Below are positions 16,280 through 24,743 of a DNA stretch of 64,000 bases, in pieces. The stretch spans positions 47,464 through 111,463 of the forward strand of contig CALRPU020000016.1 of the NCBI GenBank assembly GCA_943370175.1, read 5' to 3'. Below the pieces are notes generated by a model. The model was not told where the DNA came from. It did not search any database and saw nothing but the letters and a program-made list of their open reading frames with translations. Made by a program: the position numbers and the translations under genes. This stretch comes from Ideonella_A intermedia_A (GTDB lineage Bacteria > Pseudomonadota > Gammaproteobacteria > Burkholderiales > Burkholderiaceae_C). Positions within the stretch are counted from its first letter, which is position 1. Every line of letters begins with the position of its first letter.

Positions 16280-17134
16280 TCAGCGGTTGTGGCGCTGCAT
16301 GAAGACGAGTTTCTCGAACAGGCTCAGGTCCTGTTCGTTTTTCAGCAGGGCGCCCACCAGCGGCGGCACGGCGACCTTCTCGTCCTTGCTTTGCAGCACT
16401 TCGATGGGGATGTCCTCGGCCACCAGCAGTTTCAGCCAGTCCAGCAACTCCGAGGTGCTGGGCTTCTTTTTCAGGCCGGGCAGGTTGCGGATGTCGTAGA
16501 AGTTCTTCAGCGCCGCGCTCAACAGTTCCTTTTTCAGGCCCGGGAAGTGCACGCCGACGATGCGCTGCATGGTTTCCGCGTCCGGGAACTTGATGTAGTG
16601 GAAGAAGCAGCGGCGCAAGAACGCGTCCGGCAGCTCTTTTTCGTTGTTCGAGGTGATGAAGACCAGCGGGCGGTGCTTGGCCCGGATCAGTTCTCGCGTC
16701 TCGTAGACGTAAAACTCCATCCGGTCGATTTCACGCAGCAGGTCGTTCGGAAACTCGATGTCCGCCTTGTCGATCTCGTCGATCAGCAGCGCCACCGGCT
16801 TGTCCGACGTGAAGGCCTGCCAGAGCGTGCCCTTGACAATGTAGTTGCGGATGTCGCGCACCTTGCCGGCGCTCTCCGGGTCGGCCAGCTGGCTGTCGCG
16901 CAGGCGGCTCACCGCGTCGTATTCGTACAGGCCTTGTTGCGCCTTCGTGGTGCTCTTGATGTGCCACTGCAGCAGCGGCATGCCGAGCGCGTGGGCCACC
17001 TCTTCGGCCAGCATCGTCTTGCCAGTGCCGGGTTCGCCCTTGATGAGCAAGGGGCGTTGCAGCGCGATGGACGCGTTGACCGCGAGCATCAGGTCGTCGG
17101 TGGCGACGTAGTTGTCCGAGCCTTGAAACTTCAT
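16280..17134 (-). CDS. MoxR-type AAA+ ATPase
   Basis: A 284-residue MoxR-family AAA+ ATPase. Walker A is GEPGTGKT (residues 33-40), Walker B is LLIDE (116-120) continuing IDKAD, sensor 1 is FITSNN and the arginine-bearing segment is FLRRCFFHYI. MoxR ATPases act as chaperones that activate or assemble protein complexes together with VWA-domain partners; the matching VWA gene lies four genes down the same operon. First gene of the group moxR-GNAT-S9-VWA-tamA-tamB. It is divergent from a cytochrome c gene, with an 89-base region between them. Confidence 0.92.
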   Translation of the reverse strand: MKFQGSDNYVATDDLMLAVNASIALQRPLLIKGEPGTGKTMLAEEVAHALGMPLLQWHIKSTTKAQQGLYEYDAVSRLRDSQLADPESAGKVRDIRNYIVKGTLWQAFTSDKPVALLIDEIDKADIEFPNDLLREIDRMEFYVYETRELIRAKHRPLVFITSNNEKELPDAFLRRCFFHYIKFPDAETMQRIVGVHFPGLKKELLSAALKNFYDIRNLPGLKKKPSTSELLDWLKLLVAEDIPIEVLQSKDEKVAVPPLVGALLKNEQDLSLFEKLVFMQRHNR

Positions 17135-17164
17135 GGGGAGCGACGGTGCCGTTGGGGTCGGATC

Positions 17165-17187
17165 AGTATAAAGGGGGCCCCTATAAT
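17165..17187. promoter_or_regulatory. Divergent AT-rich promoter patch, TATAAA / TATAAT around GGGGGCCCC
   Basis: Between the divergent moxR-type and cytochrome genes lies TATAAA, then an AGGGGGCCCCT palindrome, then a consensus TATAAT (17182-17187) pointing toward the cytochrome gene. No clear -35 hexamer is at the right spacing. AGTATA at 17165-17170 reads TATACT on the other strand and could serve moxR. Confidence 0.4.
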
Positions 17188-17223
17188 GCCGGGTTGATCC
17201 AAGGCCAGCCCGTCCTTTCCTTC

Positions 17224-17880
17224 ATGAACAAACTGCTCCTGTCCGCTGTCGCCCTGTTGTCGTCTCAGCTGCTGGCCCCCGCGGCCCACGCCCAGGACGC
17301 CGTTGCCGGCCAGAAAAAGGCCGCCATGTGCATCGGCTGCCATGGCATCCCCGGCTACCAGGCGAGCTTTCCTGAAATTCACAAGGTGCCGATGATCGCG
17401 GGCCAGAACGCGAAGTACATCGCCGCCTCGCTGGCCGCCTACAAGAAGGGCGACCGCAAGCACCCCACCATGCGCGCGATCGCGACCTCGCTGAGCGACC
17501 AGGACATGGCCGACCTGGCCGCGTTCTATGAAGAGCAAGCCAAGAAGGCCGGCGGCACCCCCGCCCCCGACGCCCAGCCCGAACCGACGCCCCAGGTGGC
17601 CGAGCTGCTGAAGAAAGCCAACTGCAGTTCCTGCCACGGCGCCAATTACAGCAAGCCCATCGACCCGAGCTACCCGAAGATTGGCGGCCAGCACGCCGAC
17701 TACCTGTACGTGGCACTGAAGGCCTACCAGACCGACAAGAACCCGCAGCTGGGCCGCAACAACGCGATCATGGCCGGCATGGCCAAGCAGTACACCTTGG
17801 CCGAGCTGAAGCTCATCAGCAAATACATCGGTTCGCTGCAGGGCGAGCTGAAGACGGTGCCCGAGTCGCGCTTCCGCTGA
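17224..17880 (+). CDS. Dihaem cytochrome c (cytochrome c4-like)
   Basis: A 218-residue periplasmic electron carrier. A signal peptide (MNKLLLSAVALLSSQLLAPAAHA) is followed by two cytochrome c domains with haem-binding CIGCH (residues 36-40) and CSSCH (134-138). Likely distal Met ligands are in HPTMRAIATSLSDQDMADLAAFY and AIMAGMAKQYTLAEL. The length and two-domain design match cytochrome c4, which passes electrons between the bc1 complex and terminal oxidases. ATG 17224 gives a clean signal peptide. A strong terminator follows the stop codon. Confidence 0.93.
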   Translation: MNKLLLSAVALLSSQLLAPAAHAQDAVAGQKKAAMCIGCHGIPGYQASFPEIHKVPMIAGQNAKYIAASLAAYKKGDRKHPTMRAIATSLSDQDMADLAAFYEEQAKKAGGTPAPDAQPEPTPQVAELLKKANCSSCHGANYSKPIDPSYPKIGGQHADYLYVALKAYQTDKNPQLGRNNAIMAGMAKQYTLAELKLISKYIGSLQGELKTVPESRFR

Positions 17881-17904
17881 GCGCCGCCGGCCACCCGCCA
17901 GACC

Positions 17905-17931
17905 AACCGCTGCCCCGCAGCGGTTTTTTTT
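17905..17931 (+). terminator. Rho-independent terminator after the cytochrome gene
   Basis: A 9-bp stem AACCGCTGC/GCAGCGGTT with a CCC loop is followed by a run of eight T (17924-17931), 24 bases after the cytochrome stop codon. Canonical intrinsic terminator. Confidence 0.95.
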
Positions 17932-18063
17932 CGCCCGACTTGGCGCCTGACGCCGGTTCCCGTCCAAGGGCCGAAACCTCGGCTGATGCTTGGAAGCAGA
18001 AATGACGCTTCAGACTGGTCCCTGCCGCGCCGATATCGCGGTGTGACCCTTGACACCGCCACC

Positions 18064-19422
18064 ATGCTGAAAAAAGTCCATGTCGACCAGCTTCGGCTGG
18101 GCATGCACCTGCAGTCCCTGTGCGGCGCGTGGATGAACCACCCGTTCTGGAAAACCCAGTTCGTGCTGAAGGACCCCGCCGACCTGGCCAAGCTGCGCGC
18201 CAGTGGCGTCGCCGAGTGCTGGATCGACGTGAGCAAGGGCCTGGACGTGGCGGAGCCCGACGGTGGCGTGGCGCCGAAGCGGGGGGGTGGCCCAGCGACC
18301 GTGTCGGCCCCGGCCCCGGTGCCGGTGTCGACCGCCCCAACCAGCCTGCGCGGCACCCCGGCGGCGCCCGCCGCGGCCGTCGCCGCCCAGGCCAGCCCCC
18401 CGGCGCGCCGCCCGCTGGCCCCGCCCACGAGCGACCTGGCCGAAGAAGTTCAGCGCGCTGCCAGCCTCGTCAACAAATCCCGCGAGGCGGTGGTGTCGCT
18501 GTTTTCCGAGGCCCGCATGGGCAACGCGCTGGACACCAGCGGCTGCGTCGACCTGGTCAACGACGTCACCTCGTCGGTGTGGCGCAACCCGGGCGCCATG
18601 CTGAGCCTGGCGCGCCTCAAATCCCACGACGACTACACCTACATGCATTCGGTGGCGGTCTGCGCGCTGATGGTGGCGCTGGGCCGCCAGCTCGGCTTCG
18701 ACGAGGCCCAGGCCCGCGAGGCCGGCATGGCCGGGCTGATGCACGACATGGGCAAGGCGGCGATGCCGCTGGAGGTGTTGACCAAGCCCGGCAAGCTGAC
18801 CGACGCCGAATTCGCGCTGATGCGCGCCCACCCGGAGCGCGGTCACGCCATGCTGCTCAACCGGGCGGTGGACACGGGCGCCCCGGTCGACGCCGTCACC
18901 GCCGGTGTGCTGGACGTTTGCCTGCACCACCATGAAAAGGTCGACGGCAGCGGCTACCCGCACCGCCTGAAGGGCGACGAGATCTCGATGCTGGCCAAGA
19001 TGGGCGCGGTCTGCGACGTCTACGACGCGATCACCTCGACCCGGCCCTACAAGGAGGCCTGGGACCCGTCCGAGTCCATCGGCAAGATGGCCTCGTGGCG
19101 TCACGGGCACTTCGACGAAACCGTGTTCCAGGCCTTCGTCAAGAGCCTGGGCATCTACCCAGTCGGGGCGCTGGTCCGCATGCAGTCCGAACGGCTGGCG
19201 GTGGTGGTGGACCAGAACGAGGGTGCGATCACCGCGCCGAAGGTCAAGGTGTTCTTCTCGCTGCGCAGCCAGATGCCGATCGCCGTGGAGGTGGTCGACC
19301 TGGCCAACCCGCGCTGCACCGACCGCATCGTCGGCCGCGAGTCGAACCGGGACTGGAAGTTCACCCACCTCGAGACCCTGTGGGCCGGTCCGGAAGCGCT
19401 GCGGCGCCTGGGCCGGGCGTGA
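18064..19422 (+). CDS. HD-GYP cyclic di-GMP phosphodiesterase with DUF3391
   Basis: A 452-residue protein expected to hydrolyse cyclic di-GMP and so influence the motile/sessile switch. The N-terminal DUF3391 domain (KKVHVDQLRLGMHLQSLCGAWMNHPFW) is followed by a Pro/Ala-rich linker (about 80-125) and the HD-GYP domain. That domain contains HSVAVCALMVALGRQLG, the HD motif in LMHDMGKAAMP (His227-Asp228), HHEKVDGSGYPHRLKGDEIS and DVYDAITSTRPYK. All residues expected for an active enzyme appear present. The ATG at 18064 is chosen over an upstream in-frame ATG because DUF3391 proteins start with this sequence. A chemotaxis cluster lies about 8 kb downstream. Confidence 0.93.
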   Translation: MLKKVHVDQLRLGMHLQSLCGAWMNHPFWKTQFVLKDPADLAKLRASGVAECWIDVSKGLDVAEPDGGVAPKRGGGPATVSAPAPVPVSTAPTSLRGTPAAPAAAVAAQASPPARRPLAPPTSDLAEEVQRAASLVNKSREAVVSLFSEARMGNALDTSGCVDLVNDVTSSVWRNPGAMLSLARLKSHDDYTYMHSVAVCALMVALGRQLGFDEAQAREAGMAGLMHDMGKAAMPLEVLTKPGKLTDAEFALMRAHPERGHAMLLNRAVDTGAPVDAVTAGVLDVCLHHHEKVDGSGYPHRLKGDEISMLAKMGAVCDVYDAITSTRPYKEAWDPSESIGKMASWRHGHFDETVFQAFVKSLGIYPVGALVRMQSERLAVVVDQNEGAITAPKVKVFFSLRSQMPIAVEVVDLANPRCTDRIVGRESNRDWKFTHLETLWAGPEALRRLGRA

Positions 19423-19522
19423 ATCAGCGGCGATACTGACGGCTGCCATTCGGCCGATCCCCCCGCGGTGCCCGCCGCGCGCCGGACCTGGCCGTCGTCC
19501 TGATTCACCGTGAGGAGTACCG

Positions 19523-21130
19523 ATGAGCCGTCGCACCCCGACCTCGATCACGCCCCGACTGCGCCATGGCCTGGGCCTGTTCGGCCTGTGCCTGATGCTG
19601 GCCGCCCCGGCGACGCAGGCGCAGACCCTGCGCTGGACGTCGCAAGGCGACCCGCAAACCATGGACCCGCACTCCCAGAACGAGCTGCTGACCAACTCGG
19701 TCAACGGCCAGGTCTATGAGACCCTGGTCAACCGCGACAAGCAACTGGGCATCGAGCCGGTGTTGGCCACCGAGTGGCAACAGACCAGCCCGACGCAGTG
19801 GCGCATGAAGCTGCGCCCCAACGTCAAGTTCCACGACGGCAGCGCCTTCACCGCCGACGACGTGGTGTTCTCGGTGCAGCGCGCGCGCGAGGGCACGTCC
19901 GACCTGAAGGCCTACGCCAACGCGCTGGGCGAGCCGAAAAAGATCGACGCCCTGACGGTGGAATTCAACCTGAAGGACCCGAACCCGATCTTTCTGCAGC
20001 ACCTGACCACCATCCCGGTGATGAGCAAGGCCTGGTGCGAGAAGAACAAGGCCACCCGGCCCCAGGACTTCAAGAACAAGGAAGAGGCCTACACCGCGTT
20101 CAATGCGAACGGCACCGGGCCCTTTGTGCTGGTGTCGCGCGCGCCGGACGTGAAGACAGTGTTCAAGCGCAACCCGGCCTGGTGGGGCAAGTTCGAGGGC
20201 AATGTGCAGGACGTGGTCTACACGCCGATCAAGAGCGACGCCACCCGCGTGGCGGCGTTGATTTCCGGCGAGGTCGACCTGGTGCTGGACCCGGCGCCGC
20301 AGGACGTGACGCGCTTGCGCGGCACGGCTGGGGTCAAGGTCATTGATGGTCCGGAAAACCGCATCATCATGATTGGCATGGACCAGGCCCGCGACGAACT
20401 GCTGTACGGCAACGCCAAGGGCAAGAACCCATTCAAGGACGTGCGCGTGCGCCGCGCGCTGTACCAGGCCGTCGACATCGAGACCATCAAGACCAAGCTC
20501 ATGCGCGGCCAGGCCGTGCCCACCGGGGGCATCACGCCGTCACCGCTGGGCGCCTACAACGACCCGGACATCGAGAAGCGTTTGCCCTTTGACCTGGACG
20601 CGGCCAGGAAGCTGATGGCCGCGGCCGGCTGGGCCGACGGCTTCGAGGTGACGCTGGACTGCCCCAACAACCGCTACATCAACGACGAAGAAATCTGCCA
20701 GACGCTGGCGGCGATGTGGGCCAAGCTCAGCGTGAAGGTGCGGGTCAACGGCATGCCGCGCTCGACCTACTTCCCGAAGGTGCAGAAGTACGACACCTCG
20801 ATGTACATGCTGGGCTGGGGCGGCTCCATCACCGACGCCGAAACCACGCTGACCCCGGTGCTGCGCAACCGGGGCACCGGCGGCATCGGCTCGTGGAATT
20901 TTGGCGGCTACACCAATGCCAAGCTCGACGAGCTGGCGGCGGCGTCCAGCAGGGAAGCCGACCCGAAGAAGCGTGAGCAGCTGATCAAGGCGGCCTTGAA
21001 GGAGCACAACGAACAGGTGCACCACATCCCGTTGCACCGGCAGGTGATCCCGTGGGCGGCGCGGCAGAACGTCGAGGCGGTGCACCGCGCCGACAACTGG
21101 CTGGAGTGGCGCTGGGTCACCGTGAAATGA
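19523..21130 (+). CDS. ABC transporter substrate-binding protein, family 5 (peptide/opine type)
   Basis: A 535-residue periplasmic solute-binding protein. A signal peptide ends at AAPATQAQ, followed by the family 5 start TLRWTSQGDPQTMDPHSQNE. The family signature appears in WRMKLRPNVKFHDGSAFTADDVVFSVQRA, and the C-terminal lobe in SMYMLGWGGSITDAETTLTPVL and IPLHRQVIPWAAR. Family 5 proteins bind peptides, nickel, opines or other small molecules. No permease or ATPase gene is near, so the transporter core must be encoded elsewhere. The stop codon overlaps the start of the Rieske oxygenase gene (ATGA), which links uptake to that enzyme. Confidence 0.92.
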   Translation: MSRRTPTSITPRLRHGLGLFGLCLMLAAPATQAQTLRWTSQGDPQTMDPHSQNELLTNSVNGQVYETLVNRDKQLGIEPVLATEWQQTSPTQWRMKLRPNVKFHDGSAFTADDVVFSVQRAREGTSDLKAYANALGEPKKIDALTVEFNLKDPNPIFLQHLTTIPVMSKAWCEKNKATRPQDFKNKEEAYTAFNANGTGPFVLVSRAPDVKTVFKRNPAWWGKFEGNVQDVVYTPIKSDATRVAALISGEVDLVLDPAPQDVTRLRGTAGVKVIDGPENRIIMIGMDQARDELLYGNAKGKNPFKDVRVRRALYQAVDIETIKTKLMRGQAVPTGGITPSPLGAYNDPDIEKRLPFDLDAARKLMAAAGWADGFEVTLDCPNNRYINDEEICQTLAAMWAKLSVKVRVNGMPRSTYFPKVQKYDTSMYMLGWGGSITDAETTLTPVLRNRGTGGIGSWNFGGYTNAKLDELAAASSREADPKKREQLIKAALKEHNEQVHHIPLHRQVIPWAARQNVEAVHRADNWLEWRWVTVK

Positions 21131-22131
21131 GCGTCGCGGTGACGCCGGACGGGCAGGGCGGTGCCGCCGAGCGTGCGCGCTGGCACCCGGTGATCGCCGA
21201 TGAGGCGCTGCCCGCCCAGGCCTTGCGCGCCGTGACGCTGCTGGGCGAAGACCTGGTGCTGTGGCGCGACACCGGTGGCGCGGTGCAGGTGCTGCGCGAT
21301 CAATGCCCGCACCGCGGCACGCGGCTGTCCATCGGCCGCGTGGTTGATGACCACGTGGAATGCCCGTACCACGGCTGGCGGTTCGGCGGCGGCGGGCGGT
21401 GCGTTTTCATCCCGGCCACGCCGGACTTTCAACCCACGCCGCGCCACGCCGCCTGCGCCCACGAGGCCACCGTGGCCCACGGCCTGGTCTGGGTGCGCCT
21501 GCAGCCTGGCGACACCACCGTGCCGCCGTTCGACGGCGACGGCGACCCCCGGGTGCGCAGCGTGCTGTGCGGCCCGTACGACGTGGCCACCAGCGCCCCG
21601 CGCATCGTCGAGAACTTCCTCGACCTGTCGCACTTCGGCTTCGTGCACGAGGGCTGGCTGGGCGACCGCGGCCACACCGCGCTCGACGACCACGCGATCG
21701 AGCCCACGCCGCGCGGGTTTGCCGCGACCGGTTGCCGCGCCTGGCAGCCGCGCAGCAACGCCGTGGCCACCGAAGGCAGCTGGGTCGACTACCGCTACGA
21801 ACTGCGGGACGCTTACACCGCCACGTTGACCAAGCTGCCGCAGGCGCAAGACGGGTACCGCGACCTCATCGGCCTGTTCGTCTGCCCGGTGGGCCCCGAG
21901 CGCAGCCGGGTGTGGTTTCGCCTCTCGGTCACGGATCTTGCTTCCAGCGACGACGACCTGCGCGCCTTTCAGCACACCATCTTCACCCAGGACCAGCCAA
22001 TCCTGGAGTCCCAGCGGCCGCGGTGCCTGCCGCTGGCGGTTGGGGCGGAGGCGCACCACGTGGCGGACCGCTCGTCGGCCGCCTACCGCCGCTGGCTGCG
22101 TGAGCACGGCATCACCTTTGGGACCTGCTGA
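21127..22131 (+). CDS. Rieske non-haem iron oxygenase, alpha subunit-like
   Basis: A 334-residue Rieske-type oxygenase of the VanA-like monocomponent-alpha size. The [2Fe-2S] ligands are Cys60-x-His62 (CPHRG) and Cys79-x2-His82 (CPYHGW). The mononuclear iron site is in NFLDLSHFGFVHEGW. Such enzymes hydroxylate or O/N-demethylate small, often aromatic or purine-like substrates using an external reductase, which is not encoded nearby. The start overlaps the binding-protein stop (ATGA), and the deaminase gene begins 1 base after the stop, so the three are almost certainly one operon. The substrate is unknown. Confidence 0.9.
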   Translation: MSVAVTPDGQGGAAERARWHPVIADEALPAQALRAVTLLGEDLVLWRDTGGAVQVLRDQCPHRGTRLSIGRVVDDHVECPYHGWRFGGGGRCVFIPATPDFQPTPRHAACAHEATVAHGLVWVRLQPGDTTVPPFDGDGDPRVRSVLCGPYDVATSAPRIVENFLDLSHFGFVHEGWLGDRGHTALDDHAIEPTPRGFAATGCRAWQPRSNAVATEGSWVDYRYELRDAYTATLTKLPQAQDGYRDLIGLFVCPVGPERSRVWFRLSVTDLASSDDDLRAFQHTIFTQDQPILESQRPRCLPLAVGAEAHHVADRSSAAYRRWLREHGITFGTC

Positions 22132-22132
22132 C

Positions 22133-23197
22133 ATGATCTCCGACCACGTCCTGGACGCCATCCCCCGCGACCGCCTCCCCGCGCTGCTGGCGCGCATGCC
22201 CAAGGCCGAGCTGCACATCCACATCGAGGGCTCGCTTGAGCCCGAGCTGATCTTCGCGCTCGCGCAGCGCAACGGCGTGGCGCTGCCTTATGCCAGTGTC
22301 GAGGCCCTGCGCGCGGCCTACGCCTTCACCGACCTGCAAAGCTTCCTGGACATCTACTACGCCGGCGCGAGCGTGCTGCTGACCGAGCAGGACTTCCATG
22401 ACATGGCCATGGCCTACTTTCGCCGGGCCGCGGCCGACCACGTGGTGCGCGCCGAACTGTTCTTCGATCCGCAGACCCACACCGACCGCGGCGTGCCGTT
22501 TGCCACCGTCATCAACGGCCTCAAGCGCGCGTGCGACGCGGCGCAGCGCGAGCTGGGCGTCAGCGCCGCCTTGATCCTGTGCTTCCTGCGCCACCTGAGC
22601 GAGGAGGCCGCCTTCGTCACGCTGGAGCAGGCGCTGCCCTACCGCGACGACTTCATTGGCGTCGGCCTGGACAGCAGCGAGCGCGGCCACCCGCCGGAGA
22701 AATTCGCCGGCGTGTTCGCGCGGTGCCGCGAGCTGGGCCTGCACCTGGTGGCGCACGCCGGCGAGGAGGGCCCGCCGGACTACGTGGTCAGCGCGCTCGA
22801 CGTGTTGGGCGTGGAGCGCATCGACCACGGCGTGCGCAGCGTCGACGACCCCGCACTGATGCGCCGTCTGGCCGCCACGCAGGTGCCGCTGACCGTGTGC
22901 CCGTTGTCCAACGTGAAGCTCTGCGTCTACCCGTCGATGGCCGATCACCAACTGCCGGCCTTGCTCGACGCGGGCTTGATGGCCACCGTCAACTCCGACG
23001 ACCCGGCCTATTTCGGCGGCTACATCAACCAGAACTTCCTGGAGGCCTTTGCGGCGCTGCCGCAGCTCGGCCCGCGCCACGCCCACCGCCTGGCGCTGAA
23101 CAGCCTGCGCGCCAGCTTCGCCCCGGCGGCCGACCGACAGGCCTGGGAAGCCCAGCTCGACGCGGTGTTCGCAGACGCCGCCTCAGCGCGGGCCTGA
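22133..23197 (+). CDS. Adenine/adenosine deaminase family protein
   Basis: A 354-residue zinc amidohydrolase of the adenosine deaminase superfamily. Metal and catalytic residues are His28 and His30 (KAELHIHIEGSLEPE), His208 and Glu211 (VAHAGEEG), His232 (RIDHGVRS) and Asp289-Asp290 (NSDDPAYFGGY). The ending SDDPAYFGGY resembles the fungal Aah1-type adenine deaminase branch more than classical adenosine deaminases, which have a TDDP motif. It therefore may act on the free base or a modified adenine. It begins 1 base after the Rieske gene stop. Its last 15 bases overlap a convergent membrane protein gene. Confidence 0.88.
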   Translation: MISDHVLDAIPRDRLPALLARMPKAELHIHIEGSLEPELIFALAQRNGVALPYASVEALRAAYAFTDLQSFLDIYYAGASVLLTEQDFHDMAMAYFRRAAADHVVRAELFFDPQTHTDRGVPFATVINGLKRACDAAQRELGVSAALILCFLRHLSEEAAFVTLEQALPYRDDFIGVGLDSSERGHPPEKFAGVFARCRELGLHLVAHAGEEGPPDYVVSALDVLGVERIDHGVRSVDDPALMRRLAATQVPLTVCPLSNVKLCVYPSMADHQLPALLDAGLMATVNSDDPAYFGGYINQNFLEAFAALPQLGPRHAHRLALNSLRASFAPAADRQAWEAQLDAVFADAASARA

Positions 23198-23605
23198 GCC
23201 CAGCGCCCGCGGCGCGGTGCCGGCGGTCTGGGCGCCCAGCTGATCGCGGCGTTGCTGCTCTGCCAGCCGCAGGCCCCGGCGCAGCAGCACCACGGCCAGC
23301 GAGCCCAGCCCCGCCACCAGCAGGATCACGCCTGCGCCCACCAGCCACAGCGCCCACGCAAGCCAGGGTGCGGCGGTGCCGACCCAGCCGAGCAGGTGCT
23401 GCCCCGCGTCAACCGCCACCTTCAGCAGCGCCTGCCAGCCCGGCACCCACCGGTCGATCTGCTCGCCGTAGGGGAAGTCGTCGATCAGCGGCTTGAGGTC
23501 CTGGAGGCGGCTGACGTCGATGCTCAGCACGGCGTGCACGCCCCAGGCGAACAGGCTCCACAACACCAGCCCCAGCAGGGCGAGGACCCAGACCAAGATC
23601 ATCAT
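23183..23605 (-). CDS. Hypothetical two-helix membrane protein, 140 aa
   Basis: Not assigned to a family. The first hydrophobic helix (MMILVWVLALLGLVLWSLFAWGVHAVL) is followed by an acidic loop (SRLQDLKPLIDDFPYGEQIDRWVPGWQ). A second, longer hydrophobic region follows (APWLAWALWLVGAGVILLVAGLGSLAVVLL), then a basic, Gln-rich tail. ATG 23605 is preferred because GGAG lies 10 bases upstream and the helix starts at once. The 3' end overlaps the deaminase gene by 15 bases tail to tail. Confidence 0.65.
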   Translation of the reverse strand: MMILVWVLALLGLVLWSLFAWGVHAVLSIDVSRLQDLKPLIDDFPYGEQIDRWVPGWQALLKVAVDAGQHLLGWVGTAAPWLAWALWLVGAGVILLVAGLGSLAVVLLRRGLRLAEQQRRDQLGAQTAGTAPRALGSGPR

Positions 23606-23689
23606 CGCGCAGCACTCCGGCGGGGTGAGGGGACGCGCCCCGGTGCGGTGCGCGTTCAACGGCTGGATTGTGCCGCGCGCGGCGACGGC

Positions 23690-24565
23690 CTAGGCGGGCA
23701 GGGCCTCGTGGGCCTGCGCCTGCAACGCATCGGCCAGCGGCGAGCTGCCCTCGCCAAAGGCGTAGGCGTCCATGCCGAGGCAGCCGTGGGTGACGCTGTC
23801 GTGCAGGCGCCGCGGCGCCGTGGCCAGGCCGCCGGCGCCGGCGGCAACGTACCAGGGCAACAGGTGTTCGTCGGTCGGGTGCATGTCGACCGCGTGCGGC
23901 GCTTGGCGGCGGTAGTCGAACAGGGCCGGCCAGTCCCGCGCGGCGCTGCGTGCGACGAACCAGTCGCGGAAGGCGGCGCTGTCGGCCGATTCGGGCCGGT
24001 CCACGGGCGAACGCAGGCCGCCCATGAACACCCGTTGCAGGTTGTGGGTCATGCTGCCGCTGCCCAGCAGCAGCACGCCGTCGCGGCGCAGCGGCGCCAG
24101 CGCTTCGCCCAGCGCGAACTGGCTCGCGGGCGAGGCGCTGGGCACGTAGGCCAGCGGCAGCACGGGCACATCCGCGTCCGGGAACAGGTAGCGCAAGGCC
24201 GTCCAGTTGCCGTGGTCCAGCCCGCCTTGCTCGACGCGGTGCACGGGTTGGCCGGTGCGCGCCATCAGGTCCTGCACCTCGTCGGCGAGCGCCGGCGCGC
24301 CGGCCACGTCATAGCGCAGCGTGAACAGCCTGGGGTCGAAGTTGCCGAAGTCGTAGACCGCCTCGTGCCGTGCGCCGGCCAGCAGCACCGGGGCGCGCGC
24401 GGCGGTGTGGGCCGACACGGCCAGGATGGCCCGCGGCGCGCCAAAGCGCTGCCGCCAGGCCATGCCCAGCCGCTGCATGAAATGGCCCGCCGCGCCGGGT
24501 TCGAGCGCGATCATCGGCGAGCCGTGGGACACGAAGAGCGATGGGAGCACGGTGTGGGAGGTCAT
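23690..24565 (-). CDS. LigB-family / DODA-type extradiol dioxygenase (YgiD-like)
   Basis: A 291-residue class III extradiol dioxygenase of the plant DODA / E. coli YgiD branch, which cleaves catecholic rings such as DOPA using iron or zinc. The expected histidines are in LFVSHGSPM (His14), VSAHTAARAP, GLDHGNW and GSMTHNLQRV, with HPTDEHLLPWY near the C-terminus. The length fits the family (about 260-290 residues). It is divergent from the FtsX-family permease with 178 bases between starts. The natural substrate is uncertain. Confidence 0.9.
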   Translation of the reverse strand: MTSHTVLPSLFVSHGSPMIALEPGAAGHFMQRLGMAWRQRFGAPRAILAVSAHTAARAPVLLAGARHEAVYDFGNFDPRLFTLRYDVAGAPALADEVQDLMARTGQPVHRVEQGGLDHGNWTALRYLFPDADVPVLPLAYVPSASPASQFALGEALAPLRRDGVLLLGSGSMTHNLQRVFMGGLRSPVDRPESADSAAFRDWFVARSAARDWPALFDYRRQAPHAVDMHPTDEHLLPWYVAAGAGGLATAPRRLHDSVTHGCLGMDAYAFGEGSSPLADALQAQAHEALPA

Positions 24566-24743
24566 GCCGTGATTGGGCCACGCGGGCGAGGGCGTTGGGT
24601 TCGGCGTGTTTGCACGCAGCCTTCAAGCCAGGCGCCTGGCGCGCCCGCCGAGCCACCGCCAACGCGTCCCGGTGACGGTCCGCGCACCGGGCGCCTCAGC
24701 CCCAACCCGCACTCGGCCTTGGTCGCTCAGGTATGGTCGGCGC

